Below are positions 46,825 through 57,018 of a DNA stretch of 64,000 nucleotides, piece by piece. The notes under the pieces are model-generated. The model made no database searches. It had not been told where the DNA came from and worked only from the letters and a program-made list of their open reading frames with translations. A program made the position numbers and the translations under genes. Numbering within the stretch: the stretch's first letter is position 1; every line of letters begins with the position of its first letter. The stretch is from Limosilactobacillus viscerum (lineage in GTDB: Bacteria; Bacillota; Bacilli; Lactobacillales; Lactobacillaceae), in assembly GCF_947387525.1 (NCBI RefSeq), contig NZ_CANDNW010000007.1, positions 21,918-85,917 on the forward strand, written 5' to 3'.

Positions 46825-47169
46825 CGCCTGTTCTTGCCGTAGATGATGGTTAGCTTGGCGAAGCTGCTGTACACGCTTTTCACTTTCTTTTAGCTTCCTC
46901 TGGGCTGCATTGATGGACTGTTGTTGTTCTTTCTATAACCGTTGTATCCTTTGGCGAAGGCGACGTACCTCCTTATTGTCCGCTTGCTTACTCTTTTTAT
47001 CAATTCTAACTACTTCCTGCTTTCGTTGGTGCTCCCTAATTAGCTGCTGTTTTCGTTGCCGCTCGCTTTGCGAATGGTGGACAGATTGATTTTGGTGCTC
47101 TGCCTTCATTTTCTTTGACGGATAAACCTTCATCCTAATTCCCCGCGACATCGCCATCCCCACTTTCAT
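45478..47169 (-). pseudogene. coiled-coil gene interrupted by an in-frame TAG at 46933-46935
   Basis: The reading from 47169 gives 78 basic, Gln-rich residues ending RLRQRIQRL, then TAG, then KEQQQSINAAQRKLKESEK in the same frame, continuing without another stop to 45478. Heptad-like character runs straight across the stop, so the parent product was about 563 residues. One transition (CAG to TAG) explains it. It may be a real nonsense mutation, a sequencing error or a rare read-through. The true N-terminal start is uncertain (several ATGs between 47169 and 47133). Confidence 0.75.
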
Positions 47170-47308
47170 TAACTTTATTAGTACCCCTTAATTTTATCAA
47201 ACATACGTTCGAAAAGGAAGCAAAAGAAAAGAACCGAGAAGAAGCGATGAGTTTTCTTCCCAGCCCTTGAGTTTCTTCTAATTGTCAAAAATAGTCTTCC
47301 GTACCTGA

Positions 47309-49096
47309 TTACTTATCCTGGCGATAATCAACATCATCGTCAAACTTAATTGCTAAGTCGTCAAGTTGTTGCTGACTAACCTTACCTGGAGCCGCCGTTA
47401 ACGGTTCAACAGCCTTAGAGTTCTTAGGGAATGGAATTACATCCCGAATATTGTCTGCTTCAGCCAGGAGCATTACCCAGCGGTCAAGGCCGAATGCCAA
47501 CCCACCTTCAGGCGGCATCCCCATCGTCAGCGCCTTCAGCAAGAAGCCGAACCGCGCTTCGGCCCGTTCCTTGGTGTAGCCCAAGGCCTTCAAAACCTTT
47601 TCTTGAACCTTTGGATCGTGGATACGGATGGAACCACCACCAATTTCTTGCCCATTCAGGATAATGTCATAACTTTGGGCGTGGGCCTTGTGCGGGTCCT
47701 CACCGTCTTCAAGGTAGTGAAGGTCTTCTTCATTCAACATGGTGAATGGGTGGTGGGCAGCAATCCACTTACCGAACCCTTCATCGTATTCAAACATTGG
47801 CCAGTTAACAACCCACAGGTAGTTCCATTGACCAGGCTTGATCATGTCCATTTCCTTAGCAATGTCCCGCCGAAGGTAGCCTAAAGAATCAGCAACAACA
47901 TGGAAACTAGCGGCAACAAAGAGGATCAAGTCCCCAGGCTTGGCTCCCATTTCAGCATTGATTTGGTCCGCCTTGTCATTCAAGAACTTCGCAACTGGAC
48001 CATTGTAACCATCTTCGGTTACCTTAACCCAGGCCAAGCCCTTGGCACCATACCGTTTGATGTAATCTTCCTTCTTTGAAATATCCTTCCGGGAGTACTT
48101 GTCAGCACCACCAGGAACACAGATGGCCCGAACATAGTTGCCAGCAGCAACGGTCCCCGAGAAGACCTTAAATGAACTATCCTTAACGATGTCAGACAGG
48201 TCATGAATCAACATGCCAAAACGCGTGTCTGGCTTGTCGGACCCATACTTATCCATGGCTTCTTGCCATTCCATCCGTGGGAATGGGGTCTTAACATCGA
48301 TCCCCTTGACTTCCTTCATAACCCGCTTAATCAAGCCTTCTGTTTCCGTTTGAATATCTTCCGGAGTAGCAAAGCTCATTTCAGTATCAATCTGGGTAAA
48401 TTCGGGTTGGCGGTCACCACGGAGGTCTTCATCACGGAAGCACCGTGCCAGTTGATAGTACTTGTCAACACCGGCAGCCATCAATAATTGCTTGAACAGT
48501 TGAGGTGACTGTGGCAGTGCATAGAAGTGGCCTGGATAAACCCGGGAAGGAACGATGTAATCACGAGCACCTTCTGGCGTTGACCGGGTCAGGTCCGGTG
48601 TTTCAACATCCATGAAGCCTTCGCCGTCATAGTAATTGTGGACGATGGAGGCAATCTTACTCCGCAGCTTCATGTTCTTCATCATTTCCGGCCGCCGGAG
48701 GTCCAGGTACCGGTACTTCATCCGTAAATCTTCACTAGCATCAACATTGTCGGTAATGTCAAATGGAGTTGTTTCGGACTTTGCCAAAACTTTAATGTCG
48801 TCAACTGCTACTTCTACCTTACCGGTCTTCATGTCAGGATTGATTTCCTTTTCTGCCCGCAGCTGAACCTTACCGTGAACCTCAAGGACATATTGGTTCC
48901 GAACCGCATTAGCAGTCTTAAATACTTCCGGGTTCTCCTTTTCGTTAAAGACTAATTGGACAATTCCTTCACGGTCCCAGAGGTCGATAAAGATCAGGCC
49001 ACCGAGGTTCCGCCGTTTAGCAACCCATCCCTTAAGAACGACTTCTTGACCGACTTGCTTTTCACTGGTGTCACCAGCATAGTTAGTACGCTTCAT
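47309..49096 (-). CDS. aspS: aspartyl-tRNA synthetase
   Basis: 595 residues, bacterial-type length. N-terminal OB anticodon-binding fold ([27 protein letters not shown]), class II core with motif 2 [21 protein letters not shown] insertion domain (about 280-410) and motif 3 [13 protein letters not shown]. No hisS lies beside it. Start ATG 49096 with AAGGAAG upstream; a T-box leader controls it. The downstream terminator is unclear; a GAAGAA/TTCTTC hairpin at about 47230-47265 is the best candidate. Confidence 0.97.
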   Translation of the reverse strand: MKRTNYAGDTSEKQVGQEVVLKGWVAKRRNLGGLIFIDLWDREGIVQLVFNEKENPEVFKTANAVRNQYVLEVHGKVQLRAEKEINPDMKTGKVEVAVDDIKVLAKSETTPFDITDNVDASEDLRMKYRYLDLRRPEMMKNMKLRSKIASIVHNYYDGEGFMDVETPDLTRSTPEGARDYIVPSRVYPGHFYALPQSPQLFKQLLMAAGVDKYYQLARCFRDEDLRGDRQPEFTQIDTEMSFATPEDIQTETEGLIKRVMKEVKGIDVKTPFPRMEWQEAMDKYGSDKPDTRFGMLIHDLSDIVKDSSFKVFSGTVAAGNYVRAICVPGGADKYSRKDISKKEDYIKRYGAKGLAWVKVTEDGYNGPVAKFLNDKADQINAEMGAKPGDLILFVAASFHVVADSLGYLRRDIAKEMDMIKPGQWNYLWVVNWPMFEYDEGFGKWIAAHHPFTMLNEEDLHYLEDGEDPHKAHAQSYDIILNGQEIGGGSIRIHDPKVQEKVLKALGYTKERAEARFGFLLKALTMGMPPEGGLAFGLDRWVMLLAEADNIRDVIPFPKNSKAVEPLTAAPGKVSQQQLDDLAIKFDDDVDYRQDK

Positions 49097-49130
49097 TCTC
49101 TTACTTCCTTTTTTCTAATTCGTTGATAAT

Positions 49131-49340
49131 AATAAAAAAGCACCCTTGTAATTACAAGGGTGCTAATGCACGGTACCACCTTGGTATCAACTCAACGATA
49201 ACGTCAGCTTCCTGACGGGACAAAAGTCCAACCTAAAAAGTGTCAATCGATCTTTCATCTGGCGGGCTTCCACCATCCCCGTTCGCTAGTTGTCAGAAAG
49301 TACCGAGCATTCTTTTATTACTGGTCACGAATATTTAATT
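49131..49340 (-). promoter_or_regulatory. T-box riboswitch of aspS
   Basis: The T-box core reads ACCAAGGTGGTACCGTGC on the minus strand (49168-49185), then a perfect 13-base-pair terminator AGCACCCTTGTAA / TTACAAGGGTGCT (49139-49164) with TTTTTTATT, 35 bases before the aspS ATG. Upstream lies the long structured stem I region. Uncharged tRNA-Asp is the expected effector; I could not assign the specifier codon. Confidence 0.93.
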
Positions 49341-49349
49341 ACAAGTCTT

Positions 49350-49378
49350 ACCTTACTCGACCAACCCATGAAAGTCAA
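49350..49378 (-). promoter_or_regulatory. promoter of the aspS T-box transcript
   Basis: TTGACT (49373-49378), 17-base spacer, TAAGGT (49350-49355) on the minus strand. Confidence 0.65.
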
Positions 49379-49396
49379 TACTCAAATCAAGGTGAC

Positions 49397-49424
49397 TTGC
49401 TTTTTAGCGGTGACAACTTAAAAT
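49397..49424 (+). promoter_or_regulatory. promoter of the fructosamine kinase family gene
   Basis: TTGCTT (49397-49402), 16-base spacer, TAAAAT (49419-49424), 30 bases before the ATG, divergent from the aspS promoter. Confidence 0.6.
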
Positions 49425-49453
49425 GAAGCTAAGTAAATAAAAGGAGCCGTTCA

Positions 49454-50299
49454 ATGAGTAAGTTAAATCATAGCTGGTTTAGCCAGTTGCCAATCAAAAA
49501 TATTGAAAATTACCAACCCGTTAGTGGTGGCGACATTAATGAAGCCTACCAAATCAACGCCAACGGTAAAACATACTTTATTAAGGCCCAGCCGAATCAT
49601 CCTGCTGACTACTTCCGTCATGAAATCAACGGTCTCAAGGCGCTGGGCAAGGTTGTTAACACTCCTACCCCACTCTATAATGGTGAAATCGACGGGAATG
49701 CTTACCTCGTACTTAACTGGCTGAATGAAAGTTTCGGCAGTCAAGCCGACCTGGGTCGTGCGGTTGCCAAACTACACCAACAAACAAACGACCAATTTGG
49801 CTTCGTTGATAACCACCAGACAAAAGTCCTGGTCAAGGATAATTCCTGGAATAACTCCTGGTCCGACTTCTATGTCAACCAGCGATTACTCCCCGAGGCA
49901 AAGGTTGCTGCTGAACGAGGACGGTGGAGCCGCTGGCGGGAAGAGCACTTCAAGCAGATGGTGAAAAAGTTCGAGCAATACTACCAGGGACATGAGGTTA
50001 AAGCTAGCCTACTCCATGGCGATCTATGGGCTGGTAACTTCATGTTTGCTGGTGATCATGAGCCCTACTTAATCGACCCCGATGCTGTATACGGTGATCG
50101 TGAATTTGATCTTGCAATGACCACGGTCTTTGGGGGATTTGACCAGGAATTTTACCAGGCATACGGTGAAGAATACCCATTCACGCCCGGGATTAATGAC
50201 CGGCTGCCTTGGTACCGGTTCTATTACCTCTGCATGCACCTGATTTTATTTGGCGAAAGCTATGGCCCAGCAGTTGACCGGATTTTGGAACAATACTAA
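49454..50299 (+). CDS. fructosamine kinase family protein
   Basis: 281 residues of the fructosamine/ketosamine-3-kinase branch of the protein-kinase-like fold. Visible are PVSGGDINEAYQI (nucleotide loop), YFIKAQPN (lysine), the catalytic LLHGDLWAGNFMF and metal-binding LIDPDAVYGDREFDLAMT. Such enzymes phosphorylate sugars attached to amines, starting deglycation of proteins or amino acids; the true substrate is not known here. A strong AAGGAG site precedes ATG 49454. Single gene between its promoter and a bidirectional terminator. Confidence 0.92.
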   Translation: MSKLNHSWFSQLPIKNIENYQPVSGGDINEAYQINANGKTYFIKAQPNHPADYFRHEINGLKALGKVVNTPTPLYNGEIDGNAYLVLNWLNESFGSQADLGRAVAKLHQQTNDQFGFVDNHQTKVLVKDNSWNNSWSDFYVNQRLLPEAKVAAERGRWSRWREEHFKQMVKKFEQYYQGHEVKASLLHGDLWAGNFMFAGDHEPYLIDPDAVYGDREFDLAMTTVFGGFDQEFYQAYGEEYPFTPGINDRLPWYRFYYLCMHLILFGESYGPAVDRILEQY

Positions 50300-50357
50300 C
50301 CAATCATAACAAGTTTTGCAGGGTCTCGCTTTTTTACATGATCACTGTGTAATATTC

Positions 50358-50406
50358 GAAAAAAAGTAGACAGGAAAGTAAATTTTTCTTCCCTGTCTAC
50401 TTTTTC
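50358..50406. terminator. bidirectional terminator between the kinase gene and dtd
   Basis: AAAAAGTAGACAGG / CCTGTCTACTTTTT stem (14 base pairs, extendable) with T runs both ways. Confidence 0.88.
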
Positions 50407-50418
50407 TCATAGCAAAAC

Positions 50419-50856
50419 TTATTTTTCATAGATAATAGTCGTTGGCCCATCATTTTCCAAGTCTACTTTCATGTCAGCACCAAAGTGACCTGTTTCGACG
50501 TGGACCCCCGTCGCAGCTAATTTTTGGTTAAAGCGATTATATAGCGGTTCAGCAATCTCGGATCTAGCCGCATCAGTGAAGCCTGGCCGGTTACCATGTT
50601 TAGTATCGGCGTAAAGGGTAAACTGTGAAATCGATAGGATTGCTCCTCCAACATCACTCAACCCTTTATTCATCTTACCATGATCGTCTTCAAAGACCCG
50701 TAAGTTAATCACCTTGTGAACAAGGTAATCAAGTTGCTCATCACCATCAGTTGGTGCAAAGCCTACTAAAAGCATATAGCCCTTGCCGATCTTACCTACG
50801 ACTTCACCATCAATCGTAACCTGCGCATGGTTAACCTTTTGCAATACTATCCGCAT
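50419..50856 (-). CDS. dtd: D-aminoacyl-tRNA deacylase
   Basis: 145 residues, standard length. MRIVLQKVNHAQVTIDGEVVG begins it; the active-site motifs SQFTLYADTKHG and the C-terminal TGHFGADMKVDLENDGPTTI are present, including the Gly-Pro-like ends. It frees tRNA from D-amino acids and glycine mischarged on tRNA-Ala. Start ATG 50856 with AAGGAG. It follows rel by 17 bases, the conserved rel-dtd pair. Confidence 0.97.
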   Translation of the reverse strand: MRIVLQKVNHAQVTIDGEVVGKIGKGYMLLVGFAPTDGDEQLDYLVHKVINLRVFEDDHGKMNKGLSDVGGAILSISQFTLYADTKHGNRPGFTDAARSEIAEPLYNRFNQKLAATGVHVETGHFGADMKVDLENDGPTTIIYEK

Positions 50857-50873
50857 CAAATCGCTCCTTTTAA

Positions 50874-53111
50874 CTACTGGATTACCCGTTTAACTACGTA
50901 CACATCACGAATGTTCTTCAGTGCATCCATGATTAACTGCAGCTGTTGAAGGTTCCGGACCCCAATTGTTAAGCTGATTGTCACCATCTTATTGTGGTCA
51001 ACCTTACCATTCACAGAATTAAGATACTTGGTACTGTTATTAACCGAACGAAGAACATCATTTAACATTCCATTCCGGTTGTAACCTTGAACCTCGATAT
51101 CGGCATTATAGTTAGTCTTATCGCCCGCTGGATTGGCCCAGTAAACACTAACAATCCGCTGCCCACTCTTGCGTGCCGCTTGAATGTTCGGGCAATCTGA
51201 CCGGTGAACTGAAACACCACGGCCCTTGGTAATATAACCAGTAATGTCATCTCCCGGTACCGGGTTACAACAGTGGCTTAGCCGTACAAGGAGGTTTTCA
51301 ACCCCTTCGACCACTACTCCTTCACTGGAAGCCTTGGCCTGCTTTTGTTTTTGCTTTTCATCCGGCTTTTGTAATGTTTGGTGTCCTTCAAGCAGTGCTT
51401 TTTCGGCAGCTTCCGCCTTATCATCTGCTTGTTTTTTACGAATATCGGCCGTAAACCGATTACGAACGCCAACCGGAGCTAAATCACCAAAACCAATGGC
51501 AGCAAACATATCATCACTTGTCTTATAGTGAAGGTGTGCCGATACTTTTTGACTCTTTTCTTCGGTTAACAGTTCCGCTGGGTCATAGCCGGCCTCACGC
51601 AGTTCGTTTTCAATCATCCGTTTTCCTTGCTCAATGTTCTTATCACGGTCATGAGCACGGAAGAAAGCACGAATCTTATTCCGCGCCCGCCGGGTTGAAA
51701 CGAGTTCCAACCAGTCCCGACTTGGTCCCGCGGAAGAAGTAGAGGTCAGGATATCAACTATGTCACCGTTTTTAATTTCGTAATCCAATGGCACAATCCG
51801 CCCATTGACCTTCGCACCCGTCGTGTGGTTACCAACTTCGGTATGGATCTGGTAAGCCATATCCAGCGGACCGGCACCCTTTGGCATTTCAATTACATCA
51901 CCCTTTGGCGTAAAGGCGTAAACCTTATCAGTGAAGATATCGCTTTGGATGCCCTGCATGAACTCATCGGTTCCATGACTTTCACTCCGCATTTCAAGAA
52001 TTTCCTTAACGACATTTAGCTTTTGACTATCCTTCGTTTGTTGAACGCCGTTGGTCTTACCTTCTTTATAGGCCCAGTGAGCTGCAACCCCGTACTCGGC
52101 TACTTGGTGCATGTGGTGCGTCCGAATTTGAACCTCTAACGGGCGTCCCTCAGGACCAATAATAGTGGTGTGAAGTGACTGGTAACCGTTGGCCTTAGGC
52201 ATCGCAATATAGTCCTTAAAACGACCTGGCATCGGCTTCCAGTTAGTGTGAATCGCACCTAGTGCCGCATAGCAATCCTTAATTGTATCAACAACAATCC
52301 GGATGGCCAGCAAGTCATAAATTTGGCTGAACTGCTTATGCTGGGTAACCATTTTCCGGTAAATAGAATAGATGTGCTTCGGCCGACCATAAATTTCCAC
52401 ATTAGGTCCTAGGTCGAGGTCGCTAATGGCTTTCTTGATCAGCTTAATTGAATGGTTAATCGAATCCACCCGTTGGTCGCGCCGTGAATTCATCAGGTGA
52501 ACAATTCGGTAGTATTGTTGGGGATTCAAGTAGCGCAGCGAGAGGTCTTCCAGTTCCCATTTAATCGTGCTAATTCCTAGCCGGTCCGCAATCGGTGCAT
52601 AAATCTCGAGGGTTTCATTTGAAATCCGCCGTTGCTTATCTGGACGCAAGTGCTTTAATGTCCGCATATTGTGAAGACGGTCCGCTAATTTAACAATCAT
52701 CACCCGGATATCCTTGGACATTGCCAATAGCAATTTCCGGTGGGTTGCTGCCATCTGTTCCTTATTGGACTTATACTGAATTTTTCCTAGCTTAGTATCA
52801 CCATCGACAATCATTGCAATTGTTGGGCCAAAAAGCTCCTTGATATCATCAAGTGTTGCCCCGGTATCTTCAACAATATCGTGAAGGTAACCAGCACAAA
52901 CCGTTTCTGGGTCCATATGTAGGTTGGCAAGGATTCCCGCAACTTGGATTGGGTGGATAATATACGGCTCGCCAGACTTCCGCCGTTGGTCGTGGTGACA
53001 AACTTCAGCAAAATGGTAGGCCTTTTCTACTAGCGCAACATGTTCATCATTCATGTAAGAAGCAACCATTTTGTGAACGTCTTCGTGAGTTAGTTCTTTT
53101 ACTTCTGACAT
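50874..53111 (-). CDS. rel: bifunctional (p)ppGpp synthetase/hydrolase
   Basis: 745 residues, the long RSH form. HD hydrolase (about 25-190: HHDQRRKSGEPYIIHPIQVAG, HDIVEDTG), synthetase (about 230-350: EIYGRPKHIYSIYRKM, YQSLHTTIIGPEG), TGS (about 385-450: VYAFTPKGDVIEMPKGA), conserved Cys/His region (LSHCCNPVPGDDITGYITKGRG) and C-terminal ACT (about 665-745). It makes and breaks the alarmone in the stringent response. Start at 53111 after GGAAGGGGG. Precedes dtd. Confidence 0.97.
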   Translation of the reverse strand: MSEVKELTHEDVHKMVASYMNDEHVALVEKAYHFAEVCHHDQRRKSGEPYIIHPIQVAGILANLHMDPETVCAGYLHDIVEDTGATLDDIKELFGPTIAMIVDGDTKLGKIQYKSNKEQMAATHRKLLLAMSKDIRVMIVKLADRLHNMRTLKHLRPDKQRRISNETLEIYAPIADRLGISTIKWELEDLSLRYLNPQQYYRIVHLMNSRRDQRVDSINHSIKLIKKAISDLDLGPNVEIYGRPKHIYSIYRKMVTQHKQFSQIYDLLAIRIVVDTIKDCYAALGAIHTNWKPMPGRFKDYIAMPKANGYQSLHTTIIGPEGRPLEVQIRTHHMHQVAEYGVAAHWAYKEGKTNGVQQTKDSQKLNVVKEILEMRSESHGTDEFMQGIQSDIFTDKVYAFTPKGDVIEMPKGAGPLDMAYQIHTEVGNHTTGAKVNGRIVPLDYEIKNGDIVDILTSTSSAGPSRDWLELVSTRRARNKIRAFFRAHDRDKNIEQGKRMIENELREAGYDPAELLTEEKSQKVSAHLHYKTSDDMFAAIGFGDLAPVGVRNRFTADIRKKQADDKAEAAEKALLEGHQTLQKPDEKQKQKQAKASSEGVVVEGVENLLVRLSHCCNPVPGDDITGYITKGRGVSVHRSDCPNIQAARKSGQRIVSVYWANPAGDKTNYNADIEVQGYNRNGMLNDVLRSVNNSTKYLNSVNGKVDHNKMVTISLTIGVRNLQQLQLIMDALKNIRDVYVVKRVIQ

Positions 53112-53130
53112 TAAACAACCCCCTTCCAAG

Positions 53131-53454
53131 TTAGTCCTGCTTCCGAAGTGAGCAGGAGAGATATGAAATTGCTAAGTAAGCAACTGCAAAGTAATAAGTA
53201 TATGGTGGCATCCAAATATACGCCGCAAGCAAAAAGAGGAGCGGGAAAATAAATAACGTCCACCAACGGCCGGCAGCCCGGTATAAGTGGCCACCGAGCC
53301 AGATACTAAAGCAGCAGTTAATAATTACCAGGATCACCCCTACCCACATTGCGCGGGTAATTGGCAATTTCATCCCCAAAACCGGAATAATAATTCCGAA
53401 CAAGAGGCCACCGCCCCATAAGTACCAATCAATTTTCTTAATCCAATTCATCAT
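53131..53454 (-). CDS. small membrane protein of unknown function
   Basis: About 107 residues with four predicted membrane helices (about 10-30, 35-55, 62-80, 83-100), short loops and aromatic-rich segments (YIWMPPYTYYFAVAYLAISYL). I do not recognise the family. Start taken at ATG 53454 after AAGGTG; a GTG at 53469 lacks a ribosome site. It lies 19 bases upstream of rel on the same strand, so it may be co-transcribed. Confidence 0.7.
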   Translation of the reverse strand: MMNWIKKIDWYLWGGGLLFGIIIPVLGMKLPITRAMWVGVILVIINCCFSIWLGGHLYRAAGRWWTLFIFPLLFLLAAYIWMPPYTYYFAVAYLAISYLSCSLRKQD

Positions 53455-53520
53455 TTCAACACCTTGCACTCTGGTAAGATTCTCTTATCTTATTTTATTT
53501 TTCTAAATTGTAGCACAATA

Positions 53521-54276
53521 CTACTTTCTTGATGATGCCAATTCAAGGGCATATGAAATTGCGGCCATCAAATATAGTGGTGCCGTCTCCGTTCTTAAAA
53601 TTCGGGGGCCTAATCCCACGGGGGTAACCCCCGCAGCGGTCATTTGGTCGACCTCTCCCGTCGTGAGGCCACCTTCAGGGCCGAATACCGCCGCGATACT
53701 TTGTCCGGGTTTGATTTTTGCCAACACCTGGGCAAGGGCGGCAGTTTCGCCTTGCTTTGCCGATTCTTCCCAGGCAACTACCCGGAAGTCAGCCGGTTCC
53801 GCCGCTAATGCAGTGGCTAAGTCAGCATAATATTCTACTTGTGGCTGACAATTTCGGTGTGATTGTTCTGCCGCCGAATCAGCAATTTTTTGCAACCGGC
53901 CTAGCTTCCGTGCCCGCTTATTGGCTGCCCAATGGCTAATGGACCGTTCAGATTCGAAGAAAACAACTTTCCTTGCACCTAATTCAGTCGCTTTTTGCAC
54001 GATTAACTCTGGTTTTTCCTTCGTTTTTGGCAAACCGCAAAGGAGGGTTACAGCAACTGGTAATTCGCTATCCGTGCCTAGTGGCTCGATTATTTTAACC
54101 GTTGTCTGTGGCGTCGTTGCCACTACTTCTGCCAAGTAGGCTCGGTGGTCACTGGGCACTACTTCCACTTTTGTCCCGGCTTGTGCACGTAAGACGGTTG
54201 TTAAGTGGTGAGCTACATCTTGCGGAAGCGTCAGCAAACCATCAACTGGGTGGGCATCCAAAAAATAGCGCTGCAT
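53521..54276 (-). CDS. rsmE: 16S rRNA (uracil-1498-N3)-methyltransferase
   Basis: 251 residues. N-terminal PUA-like RNA-binding part (MQRYFLDAHPV, HHLTTVLRAQAG) and a SPOUT knotted methyltransferase domain with KATELGARKVVFFESERS, EQSHRNCQP, FGPEGGLT and LGPRILRTETAPL. Start ATG 54276 with GGAGGAGG; longer upstream reading is inside prmA. It follows prmA by 1 base, the conserved prmA-rsmE pair. Confidence 0.97.
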   Translation of the reverse strand: MQRYFLDAHPVDGLLTLPQDVAHHLTTVLRAQAGTKVEVVPSDHRAYLAEVVATTPQTTVKIIEPLGTDSELPVAVTLLCGLPKTKEKPELIVQKATELGARKVVFFESERSISHWAANKRARKLGRLQKIADSAAEQSHRNCQPQVEYYADLATALAAEPADFRVVAWEESAKQGETAALAQVLAKIKPGQSIAAVFGPEGGLTTGEVDQMTAAGVTPVGLGPRILRTETAPLYLMAAISYALELASSRK

Positions 54277-54277
54277 C

Positions 54278-55240
54278 CTATTCTTCCTCCTCCGATGGCT
54301 TATGGGCAATGATACCGTGCCAATCCTTCATCTTGGTCTCGCTATCGATGATAAATCCTTGAGCAGTTAGTTTTTCCCGAACCAGCCCGGCTTTGTCATC
54401 AATAATTCCAGAGGTAAGGAAAAGCCCGCCTGGCTTTAAGTTTTCGTAAGCCTGGGGGATCAATGGGACAATGATTTCTGCCAAAATATTAGCTACTACA
54501 ATATCAACCTGGGTGTGAATTCCATCCAGCAAACTATTAACCCCTAGGTGGATATCCTTTGCCGCCGGATTAAGTGCAATGTTTTTCTTAGCTGACCGTA
54601 CCGCTACTTCATCAACATCATAAGCTGCAACCTCACCAGCACCTAATAATTTAGCCGTAATACTTAGGACACCAGAACCAGTTCCAACATCAATCATCGA
54701 TTCACCACCACGGATAACCTTTTCAAGAGCTTCCATCATTAGTCGCGTGGTGGGATGGGTCCCCGTGCCAAAAGCCATTCCTGGATCAAGGTAAATAATT
54801 CGTTCACTTTCCTGTGCTGGTTGGTATTCCTCCCACTCGGGGACAATCGTCAGTTCATTAGTCACGCGAAGTGGGTGGTAGTACTTTTGCCAAACCGTCG
54901 CCCACTTCTCATTGTTTACCGCTTCCGCAGTGACTGTTGCTTTACCAGGGTTAAGTCCGTAATCCTTTAGCTTAGTTACCTTGGCGGAAATAGTTGGAAT
55001 TAATTCGGGAACAAAGGCCTTGGCCGGAAAATAACCGGTAACCGCCGCACCCTCTTTCCGGTGTGGGATTTCTTCAGGATCAATTATTTCACCATACTTG
55101 CCATATTTTCCGGCGTGAAGGTTAGCAAAGTCAGCCGAATCATCAATTTGCACCCCCTGGGCACCTTCACTGGTTAAGAGGTAGCTCACCGCTTCAACGG
55201 CCTCACTGGATGTAATTACTGTTACTGCTGTCCAGTCCAT
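54278..55240 (-). CDS. prmA: ribosomal protein L11 methyltransferase
   Basis: 320 residues. It trimethylates L11. N-terminal recognition domain (1-110) and SAM domain with [28 protein letters not shown] and the VANILAEII motif. Start ATG 55240 after AAGGAGG; an upstream ATG (55291) has no good site. Leads rsmE. Confidence 0.97.
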   Translation of the reverse strand: MDWTAVTVITSSEAVEAVSYLLTSEGAQGVQIDDSADFANLHAGKYGKYGEIIDPEEIPHRKEGAAVTGYFPAKAFVPELIPTISAKVTKLKDYGLNPGKATVTAEAVNNEKWATVWQKYYHPLRVTNELTIVPEWEEYQPAQESERIIYLDPGMAFGTGTHPTTRLMMEALEKVIRGGESMIDVGTGSGVLSITAKLLGAGEVAAYDVDEVAVRSAKKNIALNPAAKDIHLGVNSLLDGIHTQVDIVVANILAEIIVPLIPQAYENLKPGGLFLTSGIIDDKAGLVREKLTAQGFIIDSETKMKDWHGIIAHKPSEEEE

Positions 55241-55309
55241 AATTTCCTCCTTAAAATTAACAAAATCGTGACCACCTTCCCCGCTGGCCACGATTCATTT
55301 ACTACTTAA

Positions 55310-55642
55310 TTATTCGTCATCATCACTGTCATCACTATCCCGCTTCTTCTTGTCCTTTTCGATATGGTGTTTGAGGTAGTCAATTAAATCTGACTCCGTC
55401 AAAAAGATTCGCGGATGATGCTGGTGGTGAAGACGCACATCAATTTCGTTAATTTTTAAACGTCCAGTCCAAGTATGGGAGTAACGAATGATTACCCGAT
55501 TATTCAGCCGGTGCTTGCCAAAACGAAAAACATAGACGTGTTGTGGTGTCATCATTGGCCGAATGTATTCACGCTTATACATCAAATCATTATCACGCAT
55601 AAATTGCTTTGTCCGATTAAGAATGGTAATCACCTCCTCCAA
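55310..55642 (-). CDS. conserved small protein of unknown function, unusual start
   Basis: Up to 110 residues. It has no recognised domain: a basic, His-rich body (DVRLHHQHHPRIFLTE) and a very acidic tail (DSDDSDDDE), soluble. The start is unclear. TTG 55642 has AGGA 6 bases before it; a strong GGAGGAGGTG at 55632-55641 lies inside the reading and would suit a non-canonical ATT (about 55624); the first ATG is 55600. It is 70 bases upstream of prmA on the same strand. Confidence 0.6.
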   Translation of the reverse strand: MEEVITILNRTKQFMRDNDLMYKREYIRPMMTPQHVYVFRFGKHRLNNRVIIRYSHTWTGRLKINEIDVRLHHQHHPRIFLTESDLIDYLKHHIEKDKKKRDSDDSDDDE

Positions 55643-55779
55643 ATATTTTCCTGCCCTGATTTAAAAATCGTCCTAACAGATACTATTATTTTAGCACATG
55701 TTGAGATGCTTCCATAGTAAAACTATACCAATTTGTTAAAAAATTAGCAAAGTCACTGGGATTATTTTGATGACTCTGG

Positions 55780-55807
55780 TAGACTCCTCCCAAAGTAATG
55801 ATATAAT
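55780..55807 (+). promoter_or_regulatory. promoter of ldh
   Basis: TAGACT (55780-55785), 16-base spacer, TGA-TATAAT (-10 at 55802-55807) with an extended -10 TG, 54 bases before the ATG. Confidence 0.7.
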
Positions 55808-55813
55808 ACTTGA

Positions 55814-56818
<1,005 letters not shown>

Positions 56819-56856
56819 TTTAAACAACGAATTATTTTCCCGGAACAAAAATAAAT

Positions 56857-56905
56857 AGCCCGCTAGTGTTTGTCAGACGATGACAAACATTAGCGGGCTG
56901 TTTTT
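56857..56905 (+). terminator. intrinsic terminator of ldh
   Basis: AGCCCGCTAGTGTTTGTCA / TGACAAACATTAGCGGGCT, 19 base pairs with one G-U, then GTTTTTG. Confidence 0.92.
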
Positions 56906-56948
56906 GTGGTGTAGCAAGGATAATCTACAGTTGTTCTAATTTAAATGA

Positions 56949-56977
56949 TTGTGACTTTTCTTAACTTAAGATAAGAT
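56949..56977 (+). promoter_or_regulatory. promoter of pepQ
   Basis: TTGTGA (56949-56954), 17-base spacer, TAAGAT (56972-56977), 42 bases before the ATG. Confidence 0.6.
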
Positions 56978-57018
56978 TATACTAATCAGAGTTTCATCTG
57001 ACATTAAGGAGGATTAAC

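Noticed and set aside
47230-47265. aspS terminator
   Set aside because: GAAGAA/TTCTTC can pair before a T-rich stretch, but the stem is short and alternatives exist, so it was mentioned and not called.
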